Notes: generated by a model from the sequence alone, not told the origin. DNA of 64,000 nt from Spiroplasma poulsonii (GCF_009866525.1 NZ_CM020866.1:1683752-1747751); one strand, 5' to 3'; numbered from the stretch's first letter, positions 43,285 through 53,466 are shown. Numbers and translations are program-made.

Positions 43285-43470
43285 TAATTAACTGAAACAG
43301 AGAAAAGACAACACCTTAAATTAGGAGAAAAAACAGATACACTTTGTAAAGATTTCTAAGATATTTATAAATGTGTAAACAACTTAAAGAGGGTATCATA
43401 AAGTTGTGTAAAAAGTTTCTATTTTAAGAATTTAAGATGCTGTCCTTTCTCTGAATTAATTAATAATTAT
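43285..43470 (-). promoter_or_regulatory. Early promoter/control region (copy 2)
   Basis: Like the region at 31,683-31,880 and nearly identical to it, including the three TGTAAA repeats. The close match of control sequences next to more diverged genes suggests both blocks answer to the same regulator. Confidence 0.45.
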
Positions 43471-43487
43471 GGGTTTACAAATAAAAA

Positions 43488-43511
43488 AACAACCCTTTAA
43501 TAAGAGTTGTT
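43488..43511 (-). terminator. Terminator at the right edge of the element
   Basis: AACAACCCTT and AAGAGTTGTT form a stem with a T7 run on the minus strand. Confidence 0.6.
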
Positions 43512-43538
43512 TTGGCGCGTTTCGTTTTACAGTTTACA

Positions 43539-44466
43539 AATTATTTAATTTTAAATAAATATTTTATGTTAAATATAATAATTGTAAATTATAAATTGAG
43601 GCAATTAAATTAAATCTTAAACCAAATCTTTTTCTTCGATTACGATATTTTTCTGTAATAATTTTAAATTTTTTAAGAATAGCAAAAATATTTTCAATAA
43701 TAATTATCTTTTTTGAAACTAGTCTATTATATTGCTTTTGTTCTTTGTTTAAAGGGTTTTTCTTTGTTTTCTTTTTAGGTATTAGAACATTATTGTGATT
43801 TTTTTGTATTCCTTGATAACCGCTATCAAATATTAATTTGGTATTTTTTAAAATTGGGATTTTTGATTCTTTAAATAAAGCATAATCATATTTTTTTCCG
43901 AGCGAAAAACTTGTTGCAATAATTTTTTTGGTTTCTTGTTCGATAATTACTTGTGTTTTGATCGTGTGTTTTTTCTTTTTACCAGAATAAGATTGTTTTT
44001 GTCTTTTTTTGGGCGTTGGATTGGAGTTTCGGTAGCATCAATAATAATAGTTTTATCATTAAAATAATCATTTATTAGTGCTTTTTTACCAGCAAGTTGT
44101 TGAAAATCAGAGTTTTTAATTAAAATATCTTCAATTCACTTAATATTACGATAACAATTAGCCTCACTAATATCAAAACTTTTACCAAGATGAAAATAAG
44201 TCTGATATTCTCGTCAATATAATAAAGTCATCAATAATCTATTTTCTAATGATAATTTATTAGTTTTACCACCTTTTTTAAATTTTTCTATTTCAGCAAC
44301 TTTTAAAATATCTAACATTTTATTAAAAGTGGATTTTTTTATTCCTGTTAATCTTAACCATTCTCTATCATTAAGAGTATTAAATTTATTATTGTTCATA
44401 TTTTTATGTCCTCATAAATTATATTTTATAATAATATTTTAATAAAAAAGGGTATCGCAAGAAGTC
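43539..44466 (-). mobile_element. IS5-like insertion sequence, copy 3 (3' end lost)
   Basis: Starts inside the 3' untranslated part of the IS and lacks about 137 bp, including one terminal repeat; the other end (GCAAGAAGTC, 44,457-44,466) is whole and followed by TA. Several bases differ from the other copies (for example in the end of the transposase and at 43,855). The lost end joins directly to phage DNA, so this copy was cut by a rearrangement, and it cannot move by itself. Confidence 0.88.
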
Positions 44467-44492
44467 TATTGTTGTTCTGCAATTGGTAATGC

Positions 44493-44690
44493 TTAGTTTT
44501 TAGCTTTGCTTTGTTTTACCACCTTATCCAAAAACGAAAGCATTAAAAACAACTGGGCATTTTGTCGGTTTTTGTTTGCTGTTAATTCATGAGTATCAAA
44601 AACAATTAAATCATTTTTTAGCGATAAGGTACTTATTCTGTTTCACAAAGCACCATCGGCTTGGAATGGCAAGGGTTTTTTGGACAAATT
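44493..44690 (-). pseudogene. Fragment of a TraE/VirB4-type conjugation ATPase
   Basis: A 65-codon open piece reads KPLPFQADGALWNRISTLSL and then NDLIVFDTHELTANKNRQNA, followed by QLFLMLSFLDKVVKQS. The D-G-a-x-W, vFDt-eL and NaQ-fl-l pattern is the middle of VirB4/TraE ATPases, which power type IV secretion in conjugation. Plasmids of S. citri carry such genes. Both ends of the fragment are lost, and stop codons precede it. Family call from motif order, moderately sure. Confidence 0.55.
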
Positions 44691-44759
44691 TTATGTAGAG
44701 TAAAGATTTTTATATTCAATTGGTGTTAAATAATTTAATTTGCTGTGAATTCGTACATT
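44691..44759 (-). pseudogene. C-terminal end of an IS3-family transposase
   Basis: The last 22 codons of a frame (RIHSKLNYLTPIEYKNLYST) match the C-terminal end of IS3-family OrfB transposases, which usually read R-x-x-x-L-x-x-x-x-P-x-x-Y. An IS5-like copy at 44,761 removes the rest. So an older IS was hit by a newer one next to plasmid debris. Confidence 0.6.
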
Positions 44760-44760
44760 A

Positions 44761-45829
44761 GACTTCTTGCGATACCCTTTTTTATTAAAATATTATTATA
44801 AAATATAATTTATGAGGACATAAAAATATGAACAATAATAAATTTAATACTCTTAATGATAGAGAATGGTTAAGATTAACAGGAATAAAAAAATCCACTT
44901 TTAATAAAATGTTAGATATTTTAAAAGTTGCTGAAATAGAAAAATTTAAAAAAGGTGGTAAAACTAATAAATTATCATTAGAAAATAGATTATTGATTAC
45001 TTTATTATATTGACGAGAATATCAGACTTATTTTCATCTTGGTAAAAGTTTTGATATTAGTGAGGCTAATTGTTATCGTAATATTAAGTGAATTGAAGAT
45101 ATTTTAATTAAAAACTCTGATTTTCAACAACTTGCTGGTAAAAAAGCACTAATAAATGATTATTTTAATGATAAAACTATTATTATTGATGCTACCGAAA
45201 CTCCAATCCAACGCCCAAAAAAAGACAAAAACAATCTTATTCTGGTAAAAAGAAAAAACACACGATCAAAACACAAGTAATTATCGAACAAGAAACCAAA
45301 AAAATTATTGCAACAAGTTTTTCGCTCGGAAAAAAACATGATTATGCTTTATTTAAAGAATCAAAAATCCCAATTTTAAAAAATACCAAATTAATAGTTG
45401 ATAGTGGTTATCAAGGAATACAAAAAAATCACAATAATGTTCTAATACCCACAAAGAAAACAGAGAAAAACCCTTTAAACAAAGAACAAAAGAAATATAA
45501 TAGACTAGTTTCAAAAATGAGAATTATTATTGAAAATATTTTTGCTATTCTTAAAAAATTTAAAATTATTACAGAAAAATATCGTAATCGAAGAAAAAGA
45601 TTTGGTTTAAGATTTAATTTAATTGCCTCAATTTATAATTTACAATTATTATATTTAACATAAAATATTTATTTAAAATTAAATAATTTAAATAATAAAT
45701 TAATTTTTCGTTGTGGAAAAATATTAAATTTTTAAATAAAAAACATAATTAATTAAAATTATATTTTTCTATTAGTATCTTTTTTACAAATATTTGCAAT
45801 TTTTTAACAAGTAAGTAATGCAAGAAGTC
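44761..45829 (+). mobile_element. IS5-like insertion sequence, copy 4
   Basis: A 1,069-bp copy in the plus direction, with ends GACTTCTTGC (44,761) and GCAAGAAGTC (45,820-45,829), flanked by TA. It has four extra bases near its right end (GTAAGTAATG instead of GTAATG), a variant shared with the inner copy at 48,971. Transposase frame A starts at 44,828. Inserted in plasmid/IS3 debris on the left and in a 6-phospho-beta-glucosidase gene on the right. Confidence 0.92.
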
Positions 45830-45831
45830 TA

Positions 45832-46410
45832 TTCTTTAACCGCTTTAAAGTGTGCAATTAAACTATTCCACTGTGCTTGCATTCCTGCTTGCATATACAC
45901 TTCGTTTGGGCGATGTCAATCATATCAATATCCCCCCTCAACAACAACAATTGGTTCATTAAAAGTTGCAAACATTTCAACACAATCACCAAAAAGTTCA
46001 AAACAAGTTTTAGCATAAAAAGCAAAAGCATCAACGACTTCGCGCGATAATCAGCCCCCTTTTTCTTGCGCTCAATGTGGCATATCAAAATGAAATAAGT
46101 TAATAATTGGTTTAATATTATTTTTTAACATTTCATTAATAACATTATTATAGAATGCAACTCCTTTTGGATTAATTGTTTTACCATCTGGAATTAATCT
46201 AGTCCATTGAATTGATGTTCGTAATGAATTAAAATTTAATTCCTTTGCAATTTTAATATCCTCTGGATAACTATGATAAAAATCATTTAAACAAGGTTGT
46301 TGATTAAAAAAACGATATTTTTCAATCTTAAATCAATAATCTCAATTGTTTGTGGTCCAGAAAAGGCACTTCCTCATAAAAAATTTTTTTCAAATTTATA
46401 CTGTCCCATC
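45832..46410 (-). pseudogene. 6-phospho-beta-glucosidase, broken N-terminal part
   Basis: Starts at ATG 46,410 with AGAGGAGA as ribosome site. The first codons (GQYKFEKNFLWGSAFSGPQT) and, after a frame change near 46,343, DYWFKIEKYRFF, FNSLRTSIQWTRLIPDGK, INLFHFDMPHWAQEKGGW and CVEMFATFNEPIVVVEGGYW match glycoside hydrolase family 1. The acid/base Glu is in TFNEP. An internal deletion with frameshift removes about 15-25 residues, and the IS at 45,829 cuts away the C-terminal half with the nucleophile, so no active enzyme is made. Confidence 0.85.
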
Positions 46411-46488
46411 AGAAATCTCCTCTCTAAATACAAGTCTTATTATATCCATTATATTTAAAGAAACAATACCAATAAAAAGAATTATTTT

Positions 46489-46512
46489 AATAAAAAAGCA
46501 CCTTGCTTTTTA
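46489..46512 (-). terminator. Candidate terminator in the DUF402-glucosidase gap
   Basis: AAAAAGCA and TGCTTTTT form a short stem with a T-run in both directions, in the 149-bp gap between the two genes. Confidence 0.5.
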
Positions 46513-46545
46513 TTAGGTATTAAATTATTTGTAATAATTAAAAAA

Positions 46546-46563
46546 ATCCCATCAAGGATTTAT
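46546..46563 (-). terminator. Terminator after the DUF402 gene
   Basis: AAATCC-CATCAA-GGATTT overlaps the stop codon of the DUF402 gene and is followed by T7 on the minus strand. Confidence 0.6.
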
Positions 46564-47102
46564 TTTTTGATTTTTGGTTTTAATTTTAAATACTGTTCTC
46601 ACATTGCTAATGCTGCCTCATGTTCAAAAATAAATTTTTTATTCTTGATTAAATGTTTTAAATTATCAATTTCTGTTCAAATCACATTAATAATATCACG
46701 TGTATATTTTCATGCAATCCGATTTCGATTAAATTCTTTTAAATCTAAAATTTTATAACTTCCATCAGCAAAAACTTTAATATCTAAATCATAATCAATA
46801 TATTTAATTGTCTTTTGGTCCATAATAAATGGCGATGCGATATTACAATAATAATTAATTCCGGTTTCTTTAAACATACAAATGATGTTGCTCCAATTAT
46901 TACGATTAAAAATTCAAATTGCTGGTTCATTTGTTTTTCATTTTCTGCCGTTTAATTCTGTTACGGTCACATCTTCATTTGCTAAAACAATATACTCTTC
47001 TTCTAACAATAAAACAACAGCTGATTCTCAACTACGATAAACCGAGCCATTGTGTTTGTAAGCATGTACTAAAACACTATCTCCAGCTTGTAACGTGTCC
47101 AT
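46560..47102 (-). CDS. DUF402-family nucleoside phosphatase-like protein
   Basis: This 180-residue protein belongs to DUF402 (YgaC/Ntdp family; one S. aureus member hydrolyses nucleoside tri- and diphosphates). Signs are VLVHAYKHNGSVYRSWESAV at the N-terminus, FNRNNWSNIICMFKETG with INYYCNIASP, then YIDYDLDIKVFADGSYKILD and DLKEFNRNRIAW, where conserved acidic residues bind metal. It is intact and alone; the start at 47,102 overlaps a good ribosome site. Confidence 0.85.
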
Positions 47103-47381
47103 TGTGCTGCCTCCCTATTAATCCATTAATAAAAATTACAACAAAAAACAATTAAAAATGTCTGTAAAATTATAAGTTGCCATAATATAAAATTTTGTTT
47201 TTTTGATATTAATTAATTTAAAATAAAAATTATTTAATTAATATTTTAAATACGTCAACATTATAATTATAACAGTTATATTTATTAAGTAAATAAAAAA
47301 GCACCAACTAGCAAGAAAAACTTTATCCAATAATTTAATAATTTTACAAAAATAAAAAAACTACTCACCTGTAGTTAAAAA
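47103..47381. other. Gene-free gap between the DUF402 gene and tRNA-His
   Basis: This 279-bp AT-rich gap shows no gene, repeat or clear terminator. Part of it near the DUF402 start should hold its promoter, but no good -10/-35 pair stands out. Confidence 0.5.
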
Positions 47382-47458
47382 TGGGGCGGCTGATGGGACT
47401 TGAACCCACGAGTGCCGGAGCCACAATCCGGAGCGTTAACCTCTTCGCCACAACCGCC
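47382..47458 (-). tRNA. tRNA-His (GTG)
   Basis: The minus strand reads a full cloverleaf: acceptor GGCGGTTG...CAGCCGCC, with the extra G at position -1 that marks tRNA-His, anticodon GTG within GGATTGTGGCTCC, T arm GTGGGTTCAAGTCCCAT and an encoded CCA end (47,382-47,384). It is very close to the Bacillus tRNA-His sequence. Confidence 0.95.
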
Positions 47459-47653
47459 ACGTATGATTAAATAAATAACCTTATTTATTATAACTTAAAA
47501 CAAGAAAATGTAAATAGAAAATTTTCTAGTTCCCCAAAAGTTTTCGGCCATCACCTTAAACATTTTAAAACTATTAAATTGTTAATAAATCTTATCAATA
47601 GTTTTATATTATAATGTACTAGGTACATATATGCAGTACCCAAAGGAGTGCGA
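47459..47653. other. Gap upstream of tRNA-His and yigZ
   Basis: This 195-bp gap holds a -10-like TATAATG at 47,610-47,616 for rightward transcription toward yigZ, without a convincing -35 box. Nothing else is seen. Confidence 0.4.
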
Positions 47654-48147
47654 ATGGAAGAAGAGTAACTAAATATATATAATTAAAAAGAACAAAATTT
47701 TAACTAAAGAACTAATAATTCGCAATGTTAAATTCCTTTGTTTCGCTAGTTACGTTCAAACAGAGACAGATGTTATTAACTTCTTAAGAAAGTATAAAAA
47801 TAAAAAGGCAAACCATAACGCATATGCATATGTCATCGGCAGTAGGCGTGAAAATATTTATAAAACTGATAATGGTGAAGCGCGACATATCTCTGGAAAC
47901 ACCATTTTGGAAAACATTATTGAAAAAAATCTAACAAATATTATTGTCTTAGTTCATCGGTATTATAATCCAATTTATAATTTACCCGAAGACTGGATTA
48001 ATAATGGGTATGCGACCATTACCCGTATTATTTTAACTTCCGCCCAATTAGAAAAAATAAATGAACAAATTAAAATTGGAATTTTATTGCGCCCCTTGAA
48101 CAAAGTATTCTTACGAGAACTTTTAGACAAAAATAAAATTAATATTA

Positions 48148-50285
48148 GACTTCTTGCATTACTTGTTAAAAAATTGCAAATATTTGTAAAAAAGATACTA
48201 ATAGAAAAATATAATTTTAATTAATTATGTTTTTTATTTAAAAATTTAATATTTTTCCACAACGAAAAATTAATTTATTATTTAAATTATTTAATTTTAA
48301 ATAAATATTTTATGTTAAATATAATAATTGTAAATTATAAATTGAGGCAATTAAATTAAATCTTAAACCAAATCTTTTTCTTCGATTACGATATTTTTCT
48401 GTAATAATTTTAAATTTTTTAAGAATAGCAAAAATATTTTCAATAATAATTCTCATTTTTGAAACTAGTCTATTATATTGCTTTTGTTCTTTGTTTAAAG
48501 GGTTTTTCTTTGTTTTCTTTGTAGGTATTAGAACATTATTGTGATTTTTTTGTATTCCTTGATAACCACTATCAACTATTAATTTGGTATTTTTTAAAAT
48601 TGGGATTTTTGATTCTTTAAATAAAGCATAATCATGTTTTTTTCCGAGCGAAAAACTTGTTGCAATAATTTTTTTGGTTTCTTGTTCGATAATTACTTGT
48701 GTTTTGATCGTGTGTTTTTTCTTTTTACCAGAATAAGATTGTTTTTGTCTTTTTTTGGGCGTTGGATTGGAGTTTCGGTAGCATCAATAATAATAGTTTT
48801 ATCATTAAAATAATCATTTATTAGTGCTTTTTTACCAGCAAGTTGTTGAAAATCAGAGTTTTTAATTAAAATATCTTCAATTCACTTAATATTACGATAA
48901 CAATTAGCCTCACTAATATCAAAACTTTTACCAAGATGAAAATAAGTCTGATATTCTCGTCAATATAATAGACTTCTTGCATTACTTACTTGTTAAAAAA
49001 TTGCAAATATTTGTAAAAAAGATACTAATAGAAAAATATAATTTTAATTAATTATGTTTTTTATTTAAAAATTTAATATTTTTCCACAACGAAAAATTAA
49101 TTTATTATTTAAATTATTTAATTTTAAATAAATATTTTATGTTAAATATAATAATTGTAAATTATAAATTGAGGCAATTAAATTAAATCTTAAACCAGAT
49201 CTTTTTCTTCGATTACGATATTTTTCTGTAATAATTTTAAATTTTTTAAGAATAGCAAAAATATTTTCAATAATAATTCTCATTTTTGAAACTAGTCTAT
49301 TATATTGCTTTTGTTCTTTGTTTAAAGGGTTTTTCTTTGTTTTCTTTGTAGGTATTAGAACATTATTGTGATTTTTTTGTATTCCTTGATAACCACTATC
49401 AACTATTAATTTGGTATTTTTTAAAATTGGGATTTTTGATTCTTTAAATAAAGCATAATCATGTTTTTTTCCGAGCGAAAAACTTGTTGCAATAATTTTT
49501 TTGGTTTCTTGTTCTATAATTACTTGTGTTTTGATCGTGTGTTTTTTCTTTTTACCAGAATAAGATTGTTTTTGTCTTTTTTTGGGCGTTGGATTGGAGT
49601 TTCGGTAGCATCAATAATAATAGTTTTATCATTAAAATAATCATTTATTAGTGCTTTTTTACCAGCAAGTTGTTGAAAATCAGAGTTTTTAATTAAAATA
49701 TCTTCAATTCACTTAATATTACGATAACAATTAGCCTCACTAATATCAAAACTTTTACCAAGATGAAAATAAGTCTGATATTCTCGTCAATATAATAAAG
49801 TCATCAATAATCTATTTTCTAATGATAATTTATTAGTTTTACCACCTTTTTTAAATTTTTCTATTTCAGCAACTTTTAAAATATCTAACATTTTATTAAA
49901 AGTGGATTTTTTTATTCCTGTTAATCTTAACCATTCTCTATCATTAAGAGTATTAAATTTATTATTGTTCATATTTTTATGTCCTCATAAATTATATTTT
50001 ATAATAATATTTTAATAAAAAAGGGTATCGCAAGAAGTCTAATAAAGTCATCAATAATCTATTTTCTAATGATAATTTATTAGTTTTACCACCTTTTTTA
50101 AATTTTTCTATTTCAGCAACTTTTAAAATATCTAACATTTTATTAAAAGTGGATTTTTTTATTCCTGTTAATCTTAACCATTCTCTATCATTAAGAGTAT
50201 TAAATTTATTATTGTTCATATTTTTATGTCCTCATAAATTATATTTTATAATAATATTTTAATAAAAAGGGTATCGCAAGAAGTC
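48148..50285 (-). mobile_element. IS5-like insertion sequence, copy 5 (outer, split)
   Basis: The outer copy lies at 48,148-48,970 and 50,040-50,285, with ends GACTTCTTGC and GCAAGAAGTC flanked by TA inside yigZ. A second copy (48,971-50,039) is inserted in its transposase at codon about 61, so it is inactive. Without the insert its length is close to 1,065 bp; one base near the end is missing (AATAAAAAGG). Confidence 0.9.
48971..50039 (-). mobile_element. IS5-like insertion sequence, copy 6 (inner)
   Basis: A complete 1,069-bp copy in the same direction as its host copy, with the four-base variant (ATTACTTACTTG) near its left end shared with copy 4. It splits the transposase of the outer copy. 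The flanks read TAATA on the left and TAATA on the right where the uninterrupted sequence has one TAATA, so the duplication here may be five bases or be chance plus TA. Confidence 0.9.
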
Positions 50286-50422
50286 TATTGTATCTATACT
50301 AATTTATCGTAGTGACTTAATTTTTACTATAATCATCGATTGTAACAACAGTGTCTTAATCGAATTAGATAATTTAATTATTAAAGGAATAATATATAGT
50401 TATAAAATTTTAAAAAATTAAA

Positions 50423-50452
50423 AAATCTTATTAATAAATATTAATAAGATTT
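50423..50452. terminator. Bidirectional terminator between yigZ and the E2-like gene
   Basis: A perfect 14-bp stem AAATCTTATTAATA/TATTAATAAGATTT with a two-base loop, A-rich on one side and T7 on the other, serves both converging genes. Confidence 0.85.
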
Positions 50453-50454
50453 TT

Positions 50455-53400
50455 TTATGATAAAGTAATTAATTCTGGCGCTTCTAAAATTTCTTTTAAA
50501 CGTGTTAAGAAAATTCCAGCCTCAGCTGCATCAATAATTCGTTGATCAACTGTTAAAGCAATATTCATCATTGAACGAATTACTAATTTATCACCTTTAA
50601 TAACAACCGGCTTACGAACAATACGGCCAATCCCAATTACCGCTGAGTTTGGATAAAAAATTGTTGGTGTTGCATTAACAGCTCCGACCGTTCCATAGTT
50701 GGCAATCGTAATCGTACTTCCTTGTAATTCATAATCGTATAATTCACCTTGGCGTAAACGTTCAATTGTTTCTTGAATATTAATTGCAATTTGTTTTAAA
50801 CTCATGCGTTCCGTAAATTTAATTACAGGAATAACTAAACCTTCACTAGTTTCTGTTGCTAACCCAATATGTTGTGAATTTTTAATAACGATTTGATTTG
50901 TTTTTGAATCATAATATGAATTTAATTTTGGATACTCACTTAATGCTAATGAAACAGCTTTAACAAGAAAACTCATTGTTGAAAAACGAACACCATACTC
51001 AGTATTAGCATTTTTCAATTTACGTTGTTGATCAATAATTGAAGACATATCAATTTCAGCATTAATTGTTAATGGTGGTACATGCGTTTGTGACATGATC
51101 ATTGACTGAATCGCCGGATATCTTGTTGCTTTAATTTCTTCTCTTGTTTCTAATCCTTGTGGTTCAATCTTACTATTTGTATTGACAATGTTTAAACTAT
51201 TGTTTAATGGTTGAACTAAATTTCCATAAGTATTAGGAATTGCATTTGTTTCGCTATCAAACTTTTTAACTTGTAAATTATTACCACCCGAAGTATTTTC
51301 AATTCCTTGGTTAAGAGTTTGTTTGTTGTTCAAATTAAATTCTTTCAACATTTCTTTTAACATTGGATCGGGGGCATTCATTGTTTTCAACATTTGTTGC
51401 ATTAACATATACTGCATCATTTTATCTAAGTTGTTAACATTATTGTTTTGATTCATATTATTATTTGTTTCTCGTAAACTTTGAATTTCACGTAACAATT
51501 CATTTTGACGATTACTTTGTTCTTGATTTAATAATTTTTCTTTTAAAACAGCTAGTTCAACAAGCATAGTATTATCACTTGCTGATTGTTGCGTTGACGG
51601 ACATTGATAGTTATTTGTAATTGGTGTGACACTCCCTGTTCCTTGTTTTATTTCTTGGTTTACCGGTCCATATCCTGGTTGGTTTTTATTTTGATTAGCA
51701 AAACCTTGTTGATGTTTTGTTGTTGATTGCTCATGATGCTGATTTTCATTTCCATAATATTCATTATCCAACATTTCGTATTGTGATTCAATTTCTTCAA
51801 AAGAAGGACGACGATAATTATTAATTTCTCCTAATACTGAATCAACTTCAACATTTCCTTTTGCAATTTGTTCCATTCTTTTTTTAATTAATTCACGTTG
51901 GTTTCTTGTTTTTAAAATTTTTTCACGTTGTTCCCCATCATTTAATTTTTCATATAAACGATCACGATAAGATTTTAACGGTGAAAAATAACTCGGTTTT
52001 TTAGGCGCTGATTTTTCTGTATCCTTAGGATCAACGGTATAACCGTCAGCTGAAATATAAACTTCATCTGACAAGTCGTCATCCTTAGCACGATAATCTG
52101 GTTGGTCATAACCATAAGTGCTGCCTCCACTTTGACCACTTAACATTTCTGGACTAGCATTTCTTTTAATTAGATCATTCATCCTTCCTTGTACAATATT
52201 ACGTAAAATTTTTGGACGACCATCATCATCTAGGAAATCCATTGAACTTTTTGAATTATCACTTTCTAATGATAATTCATGAAAATCATTTTTATTATGT
52301 AACTGCTGACGACGTTTATTAACAAGATTACGAAAACTACTATTTTCTGCTTGATTGCCAAAAAGAGCGGCTGCATTAGCTGGGGCTTCATCTTGATGTT
52401 TTGTTTCATTAACTAAATACTTAGCATATTCTTTTGCTTGATTTTCTTCTTCTATTTTTTTTTGCCCAATTGGAACAGCATTAGCAATAATATTTTGTCC
52501 AGTTGATTGTGTCTTAACATTAAGACTGCTAACTGCTGAATCAAAGTTATTTTCTTTCATAACATCATTTATATTAGGCATATTAATCATCATATTATTT
52601 TCTTCACTTCTTACATTTTGATTACTTGGTTGTTTAATTGTATCAATTGAAGGAATTTTTGCACGGTTATTAATAATATGATCATCATCAATATCAAAAT
52701 CTTTAAAAGAAAGACGGCGAGTTTTTTTAGGACCAAATGTTAATTCTGTTTCGTCTCATCTTTTAATTTCAGTTGGTTTACTTTCTGAAATGGTTTGTTG
52801 TTCCATTGTTGGTGTTGGTTGAACCATTGTGTTATTAATAAAATTAGAATTATTAATAGGTTGCCCCATATTATTAAAGTCCATTGTTGTTGGCAATGGT
52901 TGATTTAAATTATTTTGTTCAAAACCTTGTCCAAAACTTTCATTTGAAAGTGGCGCTTCATTAATTAATTCTACTTTATAATCAATATTCATTTCATTAT
53001 AATTGGATTGTGTTGCCTCACTATTATTTTGCATTTGTTGTTGATCTAATAATGGTGGTGTAAAAGTCGGATTCAAAGTGTCGGATTTAACAAGATTAAT
53101 ACCAGAATAATCATCTTCTTCAACATCTTTTCATTTTGTTCCAAATTCACCATTTTTGGTTGTTGTAAACACAACACCTTTTTTATCTAAATGACTGAAT
53201 TTATTATTTTCAAGATGTTTAAAATAATATTTTTCAATTTCAGTTTCTGTTGTTAATAAATGAGCAATAACAGCGTTTTTTTTAATTTTGCTGCCAGCTT
53301 TAATTGGTTTAACAATAATTCCATCCATTGAGGCTTTAATGATGGCTTCGCCATTGTTACTTTCAATCAAGGCGATATCATCCCCCGCTTTGACAGCAAC

Positions 53401-53466
53401 ATCTTGATATAGGAATTCTTTTAAAATTCCTTTTTTTTCTAAAAATGATACTTTAATTTTTTCCAT
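50455..53466 (-). CDS. Long E2-like protein lacking catalytic and lipoyl residues
   Basis: This 1,003-residue protein has the ends of a dihydrolipoamide acyltransferase (E2) but not its middle. Residues 1-85 resemble a lipoyl domain, but the lysine of the usual D-K-A turn is missing (IESNNGEAIIKASMDGIIV). About 650 residues of polar, Gln/Asn-rich, probably disordered and partly coiled-coil sequence follow. The last 230 residues match the E2 catalytic domain (VRFSTMSFLVKAVSLALSEY, GLVIPVIKFTERM), yet the catalytic D-H-R-x-x-D-G reads DQRIIDA. So it is likely a scaffold or pseudoenzyme. The frame contains UGA codons and has no frameshift. Confidence 0.75.

Larger units (their letters stand above)
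40265..43470. repeat. Early-region repeat, copy 2
   Basis: Direct repeat of 28,884-31,880 with full-length recT and an extra small gene at 42,286. See copy 1 for the pattern of identity. Confidence 0.9.
28882..43538. mobile_element. Defective phage-like element with duplicated early block
   Basis: A 14.6-kb segment between two IS copies carries a rightward late operon (34,455-39,475) with scaffold-like, capsid and tail-fibre-like genes, and a leftward early operon (43,238-39,500) with recT and a RuvC-like gene. A second, partly deleted early block lies at 28,884-31,880. No terminase, portal, integrase, polymerase or lysis enzyme is recognisable. The capsid gene has an ochre codon, so the element is defective as it stands. 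The distance between equivalent points of the two blocks, 11.4-11.6 kb, could be one genome length. Confidence 0.75.
47654..50421 (+). pseudogene. yigZ-like gene split by two nested IS copies
   Basis: The coding parts are 47,654-48,147 and 50,286-50,421. The first reads VKFLCFASYVQTETDVINFL, ANHNAYAYVIGSRRENIYKT and TNIIVLVHRYYNPIYN, like the UPF0029/YigZ family, whose members have AtHnc-AY and V-V-tRYfGG motifs; the FGG part is replaced here. Joining the two parts across the IS at the duplicated TA restores an open frame that ends KILKN at 50,421. The start is unclear: ATG 47,654 (AAAGGAG) meets a stop after four codons in another frame. So the gene was damaged even before the IS arrived, or begins at a rare codon. 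Confidence 0.7.

Noticed and set aside
28882..43538. Possible SpV1-type filamentous virus (plectrovirus) insertion
   Set aside because: The genes are RecT, RuvC-like, capsid- and fibre-like; none resembles the SpV1 replication or coat genes.
45858..46088. 76-codon minus-strand frame
   Set aside because: It is a shadow of the family 1 glucosidase pseudogene, whose motifs are in another frame.
47592..47616. Full promoter for yigZ
   Set aside because: TATAATG is good, but no -35 box lies at 15-19 bp.
49992..50219. Seemingly separate 75-codon gene next to an identical 61-codon one
   Set aside because: It is the N-terminal part of the outer IS transposase, cut by the inner IS.
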